A stretch of DNA of 49,568 nucleotides, from NCBI GenBank assembly GCA_903869595.1, contig CAIPZV010000023.1:1-49568 (forward strand). The letters run 5' to 3'. The DNA comes from an uncultured beta proteobacterium. Lineage in GTDB: Bacteria > Pseudomonadota > Gammaproteobacteria > Burkholderiales > Burkholderiaceae_C. The position numbers and the translations under genes are program-made. Every line of letters starts with the position of its first letter. The stretch's first letter is position 1. The notes beneath the pieces were generated by a model. That model ran no database searches. It saw only the letters and a program-made list of their open reading frames with translations, and was not told the origin of the DNA. Positions 15,463-24,049 of the stretch are shown here, piece by piece.

Positions 15463-15591
15463 AAAAAATCCTGTTGCGCGCCCACCTTGAAAACGGCAGA
15501 GGGCGCTGGAGAATACGGCCATAGATTGAACTGCGCAGTCGCAAATTGGCCGAAATCGATTACAAAACAACCCAAAGGCTAAAATTCAGAC

Positions 15592-16206
15592 ATGCCTTCC
15601 AAATCTTTGCCCAAAGTGTCCTTCAAGACGCAGATGCTACAGGCGCGCGAAGACGCCATCATCCAGACCGCCAGCGCATTGTTGGCGCAAAAAGGTTTTG
15701 AAGCCATGACGGTCGATGAAGTGGCCGCCACCGTAGGCATTGCCAAAGCCAGTTTGTACAAGCATTTCCCCAGCAAAGAAGACCTCGCAGCAGCGGCCAT
15801 GGTCAAGCTCATGCAAAAAGCCCAGACCTATTTGCGCGATTTACCGCCGCAAAGCCCGATGGCGCAATTGCGCGCTGTAGCGCGCTGGACCATGGAGTTG
15901 CAGTTGCGTGGTCAGATGCCCTCACTGCCCAGCCGCAATTCCACCTTGCGCGCCAAGCTCATGGCCAATGCGCAGTACATGGATGGCTTGATTGAAGTGA
16001 GCGACCGGTTGGGCGGCTGGATTGAAGAGGCGCAAGCGCAAGGCCATTTGCAGTCCAGCCTGCCGCCTATTGCGGTGCTCTACACCTTGTACGCCCGCGC
16101 CTGCGACCCGGTGCTGGAGTTTTTAAAAATGGGCGGCCAGCATGACGATGCACAAATCATCGACCTAGTCATGAGCACCTGCTTTGATGGATTAGCGTCC
16201 CGCTAA
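15592..16206 (+). CDS. TetR family transcriptional regulator
   Basis: A 204-residue TetR-type repressor. The helix-turn-helix is REDAIIQTASALLAQKGFEAMTVDEVAATVGIAKASLYKHFPSKEDL at about residues 18-64, and the remaining helical part is the ligand and dimerisation domain. It is divergent from dadA, which it may regulate, though TetR proteins often act on other targets. Its TAA stop overlaps the stop codon of the convergent metallophosphoesterase gene (16203-16206). No strong ribosome-binding site is visible before the ATG. Confidence 0.88.
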   Translation: MPSKSLPKVSFKTQMLQAREDAIIQTASALLAQKGFEAMTVDEVAATVGIAKASLYKHFPSKEDLAAAAMVKLMQKAQTYLRDLPPQSPMAQLRAVARWTMELQLRGQMPSLPSRNSTLRAKLMANAQYMDGLIEVSDRLGGWIEEAQAQGHLQSSLPPIAVLYTLYARACDPVLEFLKMGGQHDDAQIIDLVMSTCFDGLASR

Positions 16207-17120
16207 ATTTCAATCACCGCTTGGGCGCGAAAGTGCGCTTGCTCTTTTTTGCGGGCATAGCCCAGCGGGTTGGCCACCACGCGGCAGCCCCGGTGCACAT
16301 AGTCTTGCGCGGTGTGCAAATGTCCATGCAACCAGAGCGCAGCCTGCGGTAGCAAGTCATCTAAAGCGTTGCAAAATCCGGCGGTTCCGGGCACGCGGCC
16401 ATAGCGCGGATCGGCGCTGTGCAGGCTAGGTGCAAAGTGCGTGACGGCGATGGTTTTGCCTTCAAAGGGTTGGTTCAAGGCATTGCGCAGCCAGGCTTGG
16501 CACTGCAAGCCTTCTTCGCGTACCGCTTCAGATAAAAAAGGCAAGCCATGGCGCAGCGTGCCGGTTTTTTTCAAGTAGTAGTCAGCCGCACGAAACGCTT
16601 TTTCGCGTGCCTTGCGGTTGTCTGGATTACTTTCCCACGCGGCGAGCGCTTCCGATGATTCCAAGGCTTGGGCATCACGCGGTGCATCCTGGTTGACCGC
16701 GTTGACCGTGTTTTCTGGCCACGGACGCGGCGAAGTTGCCAGCGCATCAAAATCAGTCCATAGCGTCGTGCCCAGCAAGCGCAGCGCCTGGCCATCCGTA
16801 CTAAGCCCAGGCAGCGAGAGCACCTGCCGGTCTAGCCAAGTGATGCCCAAGCGCGCACAGGTCTCGCGCAAGCGGGCGTGGCCGGCATCAAAGTCTAGGC
16901 TGTCGTATTCATGGTTGCCCGGTACAAAATACACCGGCACCGGCCATCCATTCAGCGGCGAAAACTGCACCAGGCCGAAATCTGCATCCTGCAATTTCGA
17001 GCCCTTTTGGTAGGAGCCAATATCTCCGGCCAGCACCAAGAAGTCCGCGTCCGGGGCTGGCTGCGCCACAAAATCGGGTTGCGATTCCAAATGCACATCG
17101 GACAACAATTGCAGTTTCAT
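16203..17120 (-). CDS. Metallophosphoesterase (calcineurin-like)
   Basis: A 305-residue metal-dependent phosphoesterase. The metal ligands are in order: DVHLE near residue 8, GDIGS near 33, GNHEYD near 76, and HGHLHTAQDY near the C-terminus. No transmembrane segment or export signal is visible, so it is probably cytosolic. The ATG at 17120 is chosen because MKLQLLSDVHLES is the family-typical start; the frame is open upstream into the neighbouring LysR gene. Substrate unknown. It lies tail to tail with the TetR gene, sharing stop-codon bases. Confidence 0.85.
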   Translation of the reverse strand: MKLQLLSDVHLESQPDFVAQPAPDADFLVLAGDIGSYQKGSKLQDADFGLVQFSPLNGWPVPVYFVPGNHEYDSLDFDAGHARLRETCARLGITWLDRQVLSLPGLSTDGQALRLLGTTLWTDFDALATSPRPWPENTVNAVNQDAPRDAQALESSEALAAWESNPDNRKAREKAFRAADYYLKKTGTLRHGLPFLSEAVREEGLQCQAWLRNALNQPFEGKTIAVTHFAPSLHSADPRYGRVPGTAGFCNALDDLLPQAALWLHGHLHTAQDYVHRGCRVVANPLGYARKKEQAHFRAQAVIEI

Positions 17121-17187
17121 GCGGCAGCGCCCCGTCCCTTTGCCAGCCTGGTCGCGGCCCGCATGGCAAGCTTGTAACTTTGCATCT

Positions 17188-18168
17188 TCATGCCCTGCCC
17201 CTTGCGCCAGCCAAAGGCACGGCTTGCGCCACCGCATGCACTTGGGCGCGCAACCAGCTTTGCGCGCTGTCTGCATCATGGCGTTGGTGCCACAGTGCAT
17301 CCACCTGAATCGGCGGCACATCAAAAGGCAATTCATGCACCGCCAGTTGCGGCGCAAAGCCAGTAACTTGCACAAAATGCCGTGGCATCACGGCCAACAA
17401 ATCCGAGTGCGCCACCACGCTGCCGGTAGTAAAAAACTGGTTCACCGTCAACACCACGCGGCGCGAGCGGTTGACCGAGGCCAAGGCCTCATCAATCAGC
17501 CCGTAGGCGCGGCCCGAAAAACTGACCAGTGCATGCTGCGCCTGGCAAAACGCGTCCAGGCTGAGCGGTACTTTGGCCAAAGCATGGCCTTTGCGCATGA
17601 CGCATACATAGTCGCTTGAAAACAGCCGTTGCTGGCCAAATCGCACCGCTTGCCCGTTTTGCCGTTGCTGTCCGATGGCTGCCAGGGCAGCTGGGAAATG
17701 GCCCAATGCCAGGTCCACCTCGCCGTCTTCCAGCATGCGCCGCGGGTCGCGCGTGGTCAGCGGCACGGTGCGCAAAGACACGCCGGGCGCCTGCTGCAGC
17801 AAACCCTGCACCAAGCCCGGCATCAGCTGCGAAGCGGTGGCGTCGGCCATGGTCAGCACAAAGCTGCACACCGTATCGGCGGGCGAGAACGGATGCGGCG
17901 CCAACGCAGTTTGCAAGCGGGCCAGTGTTTCGCGCACCTGCGGCCACAGCAGCAGCGCCTTGGGCGTGGGCTGCAAACTGCGCCCTTGGCGCACAAGCAC
18001 CTCGTCTCCCAAGGCATCGCGCAAACGGCGTAGGGCATTGCTTACCGCCGGCTGCGTTAGCGACAGCACTTGCGCCGCCCGCGTCAGGCTGCGCTCGGCC
18101 ATCACCACATCAAAGACTTTGAGGAGGTTCAGGTCGAAGTTGCGCAGTTGCAATACGGGCAGGGTCAT
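17188..18168 (-). CDS. LysR family transcriptional regulator (LeuO/NodD-like)
   Basis: A 326-residue LysR-type regulator. The DNA-binding part NFDLNLLKVFDVVMAERSLT...LSLTQPAVSNALRRLRDALGDEVLVR at about residues 9-62 is the pattern seen in the LeuO/NodD/SyrM-type subgroup. The C-terminal domain contains the effector fold. It is followed by the metallophosphoesterase gene on the same strand (67-base gap) and faces the small membrane-protein gene at 18290 across a 121-base intergenic region. Its target is unknown; the divergent gene is the first candidate. Confidence 0.88.
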   Translation of the reverse strand: MTLPVLQLRNFDLNLLKVFDVVMAERSLTRAAQVLSLTQPAVSNALRRLRDALGDEVLVRQGRSLQPTPKALLLWPQVRETLARLQTALAPHPFSPADTVCSFVLTMADATASQLMPGLVQGLLQQAPGVSLRTVPLTTRDPRRMLEDGEVDLALGHFPAALAAIGQQRQNGQAVRFGQQRLFSSDYVCVMRKGHALAKVPLSLDAFCQAQHALVSFSGRAYGLIDEALASVNRSRRVVLTVNQFFTTGSVVAHSDLLAVMPRHFVQVTGFAPQLAVHELPFDVPPIQVDALWHQRHDADSAQSWLRAQVHAVAQAVPLAGARGRA

Positions 18169-18289
18169 AAATAGATTTTATGAATGTGTGAAATCAAAAA
18201 TATAAAGTGGACTCGCATTAGTGTAAACCCTAGTATCACCAATGTCACACCGCTATTGCGGCGTGCTCATGTTTTCTAAGGAGTTTGCT

Positions 18290-18688
18290 ATGTCCAATTT
18301 CATGATTTTCCAAACCGCTTCTCAGCACGTCCGGGCGCCGTCGCAGCGTCCAATCAGGCGCATTGCGCCCTCCCAGGGCTTGGCCGGGCTGCTGTCAGCT
18401 TCGGTCTTTGCCGCTTTGCTCGCCGTAGCAGACCAGGTGATCGACAGCTGGGCCGACGGGCATATGTTGCTCGCCTGGGTGATGTTGTGGTTGTCGATTT
18501 TCGGAGGCCTTGCCCTTTTGACCCGGCCCATGCGCCGCGCCAGTACCGCCAGTGCGCTCTGGCTTCAAACCCGCGTAGCAGCACTGGTGCAGTCGCGCCG
18601 TGAAGCGGCTTTGTGGGAGTTGGCCATGCATGACCCGCGCATGCTGCAAGAATTGCGCGCAGCCAAGGCCCGCAGCCAGGACATCTAA
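18290..18688 (+). CDS. Small membrane protein, unknown function
   Basis: A 132-residue protein. After a basic N-terminus (about 30 residues) there are two hydrophobic helices, GLLSASVFAALLAVADQVI and LLAWVMLWLSIFGGLALL, followed by a basic, helical cytosolic tail (LWLQTRVAALVQSRREAALWELAMHDPRML). The ATG at 18290 is preceded by TAAGGAG at 6 bases, which decides it over the in-frame ATGs at 18242 and 18269. Probably an inner-membrane protein. It is divergent from a LysR gene. I do not recognise a family. Confidence 0.65.
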   Translation: MSNFMIFQTASQHVRAPSQRPIRRIAPSQGLAGLLSASVFAALLAVADQVIDSWADGHMLLAWVMLWLSIFGGLALLTRPMRRASTASALWLQTRVAALVQSRREAALWELAMHDPRMLQELRAAKARSQDI

Positions 18689-18743
18689 AGCGTAGCTGCA
18701 GGCCTTTTCCTGCGCTGCCTGCTGGTTCAACAGGCCTCGTTCT

Positions 18744-19379
18744 CTAGGCTAGCTGCGCAAGCGCGGAGTTGGATTGCGACTGTAAAAAACCAAGACTTTC
18801 GCGGGCGGGCAAGCGCAGCCAATGCTCATAGAGCGTTGGCGCGACCACCACCACCATGCGCTTCTCGTCGCCGGGCTTGTGCATTTCGCGCATCAAGGGG
18901 TGGTGATCAGCGTTCACCGTCAGCATGGTGAAGCTAAAAATTTCTTGCTCCTGTGCCCGCCAGCACGACCACAAACCGGCCACCCCCAGTGGCGCGCCGT
19001 CTGCGCTGCCCATGCGCGCTGCCACTGCCCGACCGCTGCGCCAATCTGGCTCAAACAAAGCCTCAGCGGGAATGATGCAATGCTGGCCGCGCCGCCAGGC
19101 ATCGCGAAAGCTGGGTTTGTCAGACGCGGTTTCGCTGCGCGCGTTGTAGGTGCTGCGCGTAATACGCAAATCGGTGGACCAATGCGGCACCAGGCCAAAC
19201 AAACCGCTCAGCGCCTGTAAGCGGCCCGCAGCCGGTGCCGCACCCGGCGGTGTGTTGCGTATAAACATTGCTCGGTAGCCCGGCCACACATCGGCCTGGC
19301 CCGCGTCCTCGGGCAGGCCGATGCCGAAATGGCGCTCAAAACGTTCGCGCCCTTGAATGCCTTGGTAATGGCTGCACAT
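18744..19379 (-). CDS. yedK: SOS response-associated peptidase, YedK/HMCES family
   Basis: A 211-residue SRAP protein. Family members crosslink to abasic sites in single-stranded DNA through Cys2 after removal of Met1. Here the start MCSHYQG supplies Cys2; Asn79 (STYNARSET), Glu106 (IIPAEALFE) and His160 (NADHHPLMREMH) match the other active-site positions. The ATG at 19379 is decisive because only it exposes the catalytic cysteine; an open extension to 19412 is rejected. It is convergent to the small membrane protein. Role: protection of abasic sites during replication. Confidence 0.93.
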   Translation of the reverse strand: MCSHYQGIQGRERFERHFGIGLPEDAGQADVWPGYRAMFIRNTPPGAAPAAGRLQALSGLFGLVPHWSTDLRITRSTYNARSETASDKPSFRDAWRRGQHCIIPAEALFEPDWRSGRAVAARMGSADGAPLGVAGLWSCWRAQEQEIFSFTMLTVNADHHPLMREMHKPGDEKRMVVVVAPTLYEHWLRLPARESLGFLQSQSNSALAQLA

Positions 19380-19489
19380 AAGACGTATTGTCTGCGGGAC
19401 GGTGGTTTGCAATTTTCTTTACAAACGCTTCTTGCAATCGACATGCGGGCCGCCTACAGTGGGGCTCGGTTTAACTAGAAAGTTTTGCT

Positions 19490-20353
19490 ATGCGTTTCTT
19501 ACTCGCCCCGTCTCTGCGTTGGCTGTCCATGAGCTTTTTGGCCTTGGCCTGCAGCCTGGCGCTGGCCCTGCCCAGCCCCAAAGACATTAGCGCAGCCGTC
19601 GAAGCAGGCGACCTGGCCCGCGCCGAAACCTTGTTGCACGAGGTCTTGAAAGAAAAACCCAACAGCGCCAAAGCCCATTACGAGTTGGGCGAAGTGTTGG
19701 CCCGGGCCAAGCGCTACGACGAGGCCCTGGCGCAACTGAACCAGGCCCGCGCCATCGACCCCGCGTTGAAATTTGCCTCCAGCCCCGACAAGTTTTCGCA
19801 AACCGTGGACAAAGTCAGCGCCGCAGCCGCTGCGGCCAAGACGGCTGCCACCAGCCAGAATCTGAACCCAGCGCCCGCAGCCGCGCATAGCGCTGTGGCG
19901 CCCGCCGCCAGCGCATCTTCCTTCCCCACCGGCTACGTGGTGGGCGGCATCATCTTGCTGGTCTTGTTATTCGTGCTGATTCGCCGCAGCCAAGCCCCGC
20001 GCCCCACGCCTATGCCCATGGGCGCTTATCCCGGCGCGCCGGGCTATGCCCCCGGTGGCGCCATGGCGTCCGCGCCCTATGGTGGCTATGGTGCTCAGCC
20101 GCAAGCGGGCTCAGGCATCGGCGGTGCTGTGCTCGGTGGCGTAGCCGGATTGGCCGCGGGTTATGCCTTGACTAAAGCTTTGGAAGGCGGAAATGCCAAT
20201 GCGGGCGAAGCCCGCCACGCTGCACCTGCCAATGAGGGCTATGTTCCGTTCGACACGCCCCCTGCGCCGGACATGGGCAGCTTTGATGCCGGCTCAGGCA
20301 GCGGCTGGGATGCAGCCGACAGCGGCGGCGGTGATTCAGGCGGCGACTGGTAA
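19490..20353 (+). CDS. TPR-containing membrane-anchored protein with Gly-rich tail
   Basis: A 287-residue protein: a signal peptide or signal anchor at about 1-27, two tetratricopeptide-like helices (ISAAVEAGDLARAETLLHEVLKEKP; HYELGEVLARAKRYDEALAQLNQA) up to about residue 95, an Ala-rich linker, one transmembrane helix (GYVVGGIILLVLLFVLIRR), then a Pro/Gly/Ala-rich stretch with a hydrophobic segment (GGAVLGGVAGLAAGYAL) and a Gly/Ser/Asp-rich end GGGDSGGDW. The closing pattern is like that of TPM-domain and other envelope proteins with Gly-rich tails, but I cannot assign a function. The next 259 bases contain no gene I would support and no clear terminator. Confidence 0.75.
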   Translation: MRFLLAPSLRWLSMSFLALACSLALALPSPKDISAAVEAGDLARAETLLHEVLKEKPNSAKAHYELGEVLARAKRYDEALAQLNQARAIDPALKFASSPDKFSQTVDKVSAAAAAAKTAATSQNLNPAPAAAHSAVAPAASASSFPTGYVVGGIILLVLLFVLIRRSQAPRPTPMPMGAYPGAPGYAPGGAMASAPYGGYGAQPQAGSGIGGAVLGGVAGLAAGYALTKALEGGNANAGEARHAAPANEGYVPFDTPPAPDMGSFDAGSGSGWDAADSGGGDSGGDW

Positions 20354-20612
20354 TCACGCTGTTTGCGACCGCCGGGTTGGCCAAATCAACCAAGAACTGC
20401 ACAGCGCCATGGCCAAGGCGGAGCCGGAAAAAGCCGGTCCTTGCAAGGCCGCAGGCCCTTTTAAGCTCCGTCTTCCTGGCCCTGCCGGCTGCCAAACCGC
20501 AGGCGCTCAGTGCAATTTTTCCGACCAAGCGCCGCTCGGGCCGCCACCGTGCTTCAGTTAAGCTAAGGGCCGCTTCGCGCAGTGCGCCCAGCACAACCCA
20601 GGAGCCCCGCCC

Positions 20613-21278
20613 ATGAGCACTTCAGACACCGCAGGATTCGGCAAATTTGTGCCCGGCTTTGACTTTTTGCAAAACCTCGCCAAGGCCGCTGGTGGCGCGG
20701 GCGGCAGCCCCACGGCCATGCCCAATATGGCGCAGTGGCTGGTGCCCAGCCTCAAAGTCGAGGACCTGGAAAAACGCATCGAAGAGCTCAAGCATGTGCA
20801 GTTCTGGCTAGACCAAAACGCCCGCGCACTGAGTGCCACCATCCAGGCGCTGGAAGTGCAAAAAATGACCATGGAAACCTTGAAGGGCATGAACTTCACC
20901 ATGGGCATGCCCGGCGCCGCAGCTGCTGCCGCCCCCAAATCCGCACCGGCCGCGCCCGCAGCACCACCGCCTGCCCCCGAACCCGAGACTGCTGCCGACC
21001 CCGCCCCCAAGCGCAAAACCAAAGCGCAGGCCGATGCCAGCAAAGTCATAGACCCGATGCAGCTCTGGGGCGCGCTCACCCAACAGTTCCAACACATCGC
21101 CAGCACGGCGCTGCAAGACGTGGCTAAGCACAGCGCGTCGGTGGTCGGCAGTGCCAAAGCAGCTGGCAAATCCGGCGCCACTAAAGCCAAGCGCACCGCC
21201 GCGAAAACCGCAGGCAAAGCGCCACGCAAAACCACGGCTGCCAAGCGCAGCACCAAGCCGCGCCGCAGCGCCAGTTAA
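20613..21278 (+). CDS. phaM: PhaM, polyhydroxyalkanoate granule regulatory protein
   Basis: A 221-residue protein. The N-terminal half, FGKFVPGFDFLQNL and NMAQWLVPSLKVEDLEKRIEELKHVQFWLDQN, is the phasin-like domain of PhaM, which binds PHB synthase and the granule. The C-terminal part is a long Pro/Ala/Lys-rich tail (KAKRTAAKTAGKAPRKTTAAKRSTKPRR) resembling histone-like DNA-binding tails; in the known family it links granules to the nucleoid. AGGAG precedes the ATG by 8 bases. A FIST-domain gene follows 33 bases later on the same strand. The organism is therefore expected to make PHB; no PHA synthase gene is in this window. Confidence 0.92.
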   Translation: MSTSDTAGFGKFVPGFDFLQNLAKAAGGAGGSPTAMPNMAQWLVPSLKVEDLEKRIEELKHVQFWLDQNARALSATIQALEVQKMTMETLKGMNFTMGMPGAAAAAAPKSAPAAPAAPPPAPEPETAADPAPKRKTKAQADASKVIDPMQLWGALTQQFQHIASTALQDVAKHSASVVGSAKAAGKSGATKAKRTAAKTAGKAPRKTTAAKRSTKPRRSAS

Positions 21279-21311
21279 AACGGCGCCCACGCGCCCCGTC
21301 AACACCCCACT

Positions 21312-22580
21312 ATGCAAACTTTTTCTTACGCGCACGCGACGCACCCCCAGTGGCAAAGCGCCAGCGCTTTGGTACTGGCGCAGTTGCGCGGCCAAATGTC
21401 GAGCTCGCTGCATGCGGTCACGCCTACGCTGGCCTTGCTCTACATCACCGACCATTACGCCCAAGACGCGCAAGAAATTTTGGACCATCTGAGCGCCGAG
21501 CTGCCTTCGGTCACCGACTGGTCGGGCACGGTTGGCATCGGTATTGCTGCTAATAATATGGAGTACTTTGACGAACCGGCCATGGCCGTCATGCTGCTGG
21601 ACTTGCCATCGGACCAATACCGCGTGTTTTCCGGCGTATCGCCCCTAAACCTGGGCTTTGAAGCCCATACCGCGCTGGTGCACGCCGACGGCGCTACCGC
21701 CGACCTGCCTGACTTGCTGGCCGAAATGTCGGGCCGCACCGAAACCGGCTATTTATTTGGTGGCCTGTCCAGCAGCCGGGGCAAAAGCGTGCAGTTTGCG
21801 CTGGCGGCTGATGGCAACCTGAGCGGCCAGGGACTGGCCAAGGGCGTGTTCAGCGGGGGCTTGAGCGGCGTGGCTTTCGGACCGGAAGTCGCGGTGGTCT
21901 CGCGCGTCACCCAGGGCTGCAAACCGGTGTCGCGCGCCCGGGTAATTACCGAAGCGCACAACAACCTGGTGCTCAGCCTAGACGGCGAACCGGCCCTGGA
22001 TGCGCTGCTTTCAGACTTGTCGATTTCGCTGGAGCGCCCGCAAGAAGCCTTGCAAGCGGTGCGTAACACCCTGGTCGGCCTGGCCAACCCGCCTACCGGC
22101 AGCGACAGCGCTGCCGTGCGCAAGACCGGTAACTTTGGCAGCGACGTGTTGGTGCGCCACATCATCGGCCTGGACCCCGGTCATCGCGGTGTCGCTTTAA
22201 GCGACCATGCCCGTGTCGGTGGCCAACTGGCTTTTTGCCAGCGCAACGTGCAGGCCGCGCGCGCGGATTTAATGCGCATTTGCGCGGAGATACGCGAAGA
22301 ACTCAGCCCGGAAGAGATGTTGGAGCCGCAAGCAGTGGGCGCCACGGGGTCGCGTGCTGGCGCCTCTGCGCCGGTGCAAAGAGGCATTACCGGTGCGATT
22401 TACATCAGCTGCACCGGGCGCGGCGGCCCGCACTTTGGCAGCGCCAGCGCCGAACTGCAGATCGTGCGCCACGCTTTAGGCGATGTACCGCTGATCGGAT
22501 TTTTTGCCGGTGGCGAAATTGCGTACCAGCATTTGTACGGTTATACCGGCGTGTTAACGGTTTTTACTGTAGATAAATAG
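21312..22580 (+). CDS. FIST domain sensor protein
   Basis: A 422-residue protein with an N-terminal FIST domain (LALLYITDHYAQDAQEILDHLSAELP; VGIGIAANNMEYFDEPAMAVMLLDL) and a C-terminal FIST_C domain ending IGFFAGGEIAYQHLYGYTGVLTVF. FIST proteins are thought to bind small ligands such as amino acids and usually sit beside signalling genes. Here there is no kinase or cyclase next to it; the upstream gene is PhaM. An approximately 20-residue Gly/Ala/Ser loop (AVGATGSRAGASAPVQRG) interrupts the C-terminal domain. Soluble, with no signal peptide. Confidence 0.9.
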   Translation: MQTFSYAHATHPQWQSASALVLAQLRGQMSSSLHAVTPTLALLYITDHYAQDAQEILDHLSAELPSVTDWSGTVGIGIAANNMEYFDEPAMAVMLLDLPSDQYRVFSGVSPLNLGFEAHTALVHADGATADLPDLLAEMSGRTETGYLFGGLSSSRGKSVQFALAADGNLSGQGLAKGVFSGGLSGVAFGPEVAVVSRVTQGCKPVSRARVITEAHNNLVLSLDGEPALDALLSDLSISLERPQEALQAVRNTLVGLANPPTGSDSAAVRKTGNFGSDVLVRHIIGLDPGHRGVALSDHARVGGQLAFCQRNVQAARADLMRICAEIREELSPEEMLEPQAVGATGSRAGASAPVQRGITGAIYISCTGRGGPHFGSASAELQIVRHALGDVPLIGFFAGGEIAYQHLYGYTGVLTVFTVDK

Positions 22581-22609
22581 CGTTTTAAGGCCAATTTAAG
22601 CGCTATTCC

Positions 22610-22687
22610 GTCATTGCGAGCGTAGCGAAGCAATCCAGTAACTCAAATGCTTGTGGATCGCCGCGTCGCTACGCATCTCGAGATGAC
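22610..22687. repeat. Intergenic palindromic repeat, copy A
   Basis: An imperfect palindrome: the left half begins GTCATTGCGAGCGTAGCGA and ends AGCAATCCA, while the right half, read backwards, begins GTCATCTCGAGATGCGTAGCG and ends GCGATCCA. It sits between the convergent FIST and Sua5 genes. Copies B (23889) and C (32574) share the core. Likely a REP-type mobile or structural repeat; it could also help terminate the two genes. Confidence 0.75.
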
Positions 22688-22706
22688 ACGCGTTTGCAGC
22701 GCGTTC

Positions 22707-23801
22707 CTAGGCGACACTGGCGCGTTGCAAACGGTCGGCGACTCCCGCCCATTCCGTGCTCCCGGGCGTTGACTCCACCCAAATTTCCACGGCACCCGCG
22801 TCGTCCATCGCGCGCAATGTGGCAAACAAATGCTGCGCAGCGCGCGCCGCGTCTGGCGGCATGGCGCGCAGTAGCAATTGGGGCGACCCCTTTAAGCCAT
22901 CTTGGGGCTGGGCGGCTTCCTCCGATGAAATGCCGGGCCGGGTCCGCATATAGACGCCAATGCGCCCGGCCACTGTCCGCCGCTGCGCCGAACCCGGCTG
23001 TAAGGCGCCTTGCAAGTCTGCGGTGTCCATGATGCGCACTTTGGCTTCGGGCGCGTAGTGCGCAGCCAGGGTGCCCGAAGCGCGCGGCGCCGACTGGCCG
23101 CTCACCAACTCATGCGGCAGCCGCACGGTTTGCCCGCAGGCCTCGGTCAACGCATGCACGCCGATGGCACCGGGGCGCAAGAGCACCGGTTCGCCGCGCG
23201 TGCAGTCCACAATCGTGGATTCAATGCCCACCTCGCAAGGCCCGCCGTCCAAAATCAGCAGGGCGGCCGAGTCATCCGCGTCCCGTCCGGTATTGAATTC
23301 GCTGTGGACATGCTGCGCCGTGGTCGGGCTGACGCGCCCGAAGCGGTTGGCGCTGGGCGCGGCCAGGCCCCAGACCACCCTGCCTTGCACGCTGTGGCGC
23401 AGGGCGCGCAGCAGGGCTTGGGCGGCGGGGTGCGCCGGACAGCGCAGGCCCACCGAGTCCTGCCCGCCCGCAGCGGCTGCCGCCACGCCGTCGCGACGTG
23501 GCAGTATCAGCGTTAGTGGTCCGGGCCAAAAAGCTTGCATCAAGCGCATCGCAAATTCTGGAATCTCGCGCGTAAAGTAACGCGCGCCGCTCAGGCCGCC
23601 GTCCATATCGGCCACGTGCACGATCAGCGGATGGTCCGCCGGACGGCCTTTGGCGGCGAAAATCGCCGCTACGGCATCCGGTTTGTCTGCATCTGCGGCA
23701 AGCCCGTAAACGGTTTCGGTCGGCAGCCCGAGTAAGCCGCCTTGGCGCATCACCTGTTCGCAACGCGGCAGGCTGGAGCTTTCGTGGACTTGCAAAATCA
23801 T
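22707..23801 (-). CDS. L-threonylcarbamoyladenylate synthase, Sua5 type
   Basis: A 364-residue Sua5/YrdC-domain enzyme making threonylcarbamoyl-AMP, the precursor for tRNA t6A37. The YrdC part includes GLPTETVYGLAADADKP, AIFAAKGRPADHPLIVHV, WGLAAPSANRFGRVSPT and IESTIVDCTRGEPVLLRPGAI; the C-terminal 150 residues are the Sua5 extension (ASGTLAAHYAPEAKVRI and a later Rossmann-like part). The ATG at 23801 is chosen because MILQVHESS begins the family alignment; the open extension runs through the copy-B repeat and is rejected. It is the long Sua5 form, not the short TsaC/YrdC form. Confidence 0.93.
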   Translation of the reverse strand: MILQVHESSSLPRCEQVMRQGGLLGLPTETVYGLAADADKPDAVAAIFAAKGRPADHPLIVHVADMDGGLSGARYFTREIPEFAMRLMQAFWPGPLTLILPRRDGVAAAAAGGQDSVGLRCPAHPAAQALLRALRHSVQGRVVWGLAAPSANRFGRVSPTTAQHVHSEFNTGRDADDSAALLILDGGPCEVGIESTIVDCTRGEPVLLRPGAIGVHALTEACGQTVRLPHELVSGQSAPRASGTLAAHYAPEAKVRIMDTADLQGALQPGSAQRRTVAGRIGVYMRTRPGISSEEAAQPQDGLKGSPQLLLRAMPPDAARAAQHLFATLRAMDDAGAVEIWVESTPGSTEWAGVADRLQRASVA

Positions 23802-23888
23802 GGGCGGCAGGGATGAAGGGGCTAGGCGGTGCAAAGTGGCTAGGCGAGCGCTTGGGGTAAACAACCTAGGGAAGTTCTGCACAAGTCC

Positions 23889-23975
23889 GTCATCGCTAGG
23901 AGCGCAGCGACGCGGCGATCCATAAATGCTTGATTGGCAAGCCAAAATGGATTGCTTCGCTGCGCTCGCAATGAC
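23889..23975. repeat. Intergenic palindromic repeat, copy B
   Basis: Starts GTCATCGCTAGGAGCGCAGCG and reads on to GCGATCCATAAATGCTTG; the right half, read backwards, begins GTCATTGCGAGCGCAGCGA and ends GCAATCCA. The two halves are inverted copies of one another and closely match copy A at 22610. It lies between purK and the Sua5 gene, and the rest of that 248-base gap holds nothing else I can name. Confidence 0.8.
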
Positions 23976-24049
23976 GGATTTGTACTGATGCAGAGCTTCC
24001 TTAGGTGGTCAAAATAGACTAAAAAGCGTTCAAATATCGGCAATAGCAT

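Noticed and set aside
20377..20616. 79-codon basic frame between the TPR gene and phaM, overlapping the phaM start by ATGA
   Set aside because: TTG start without ribosome-binding site, very Arg/Pro/Ser-rich as expected for a chance frame in GC-rich DNA, and phaM has its own AGGAG. Possible but not supported.
22610..23975. CRISPR-like array of the repeats at 22610 and 23889
   Set aside because: The copies are palindromic, far apart and not in a regular repeat-spacer pattern; no cas gene is present.
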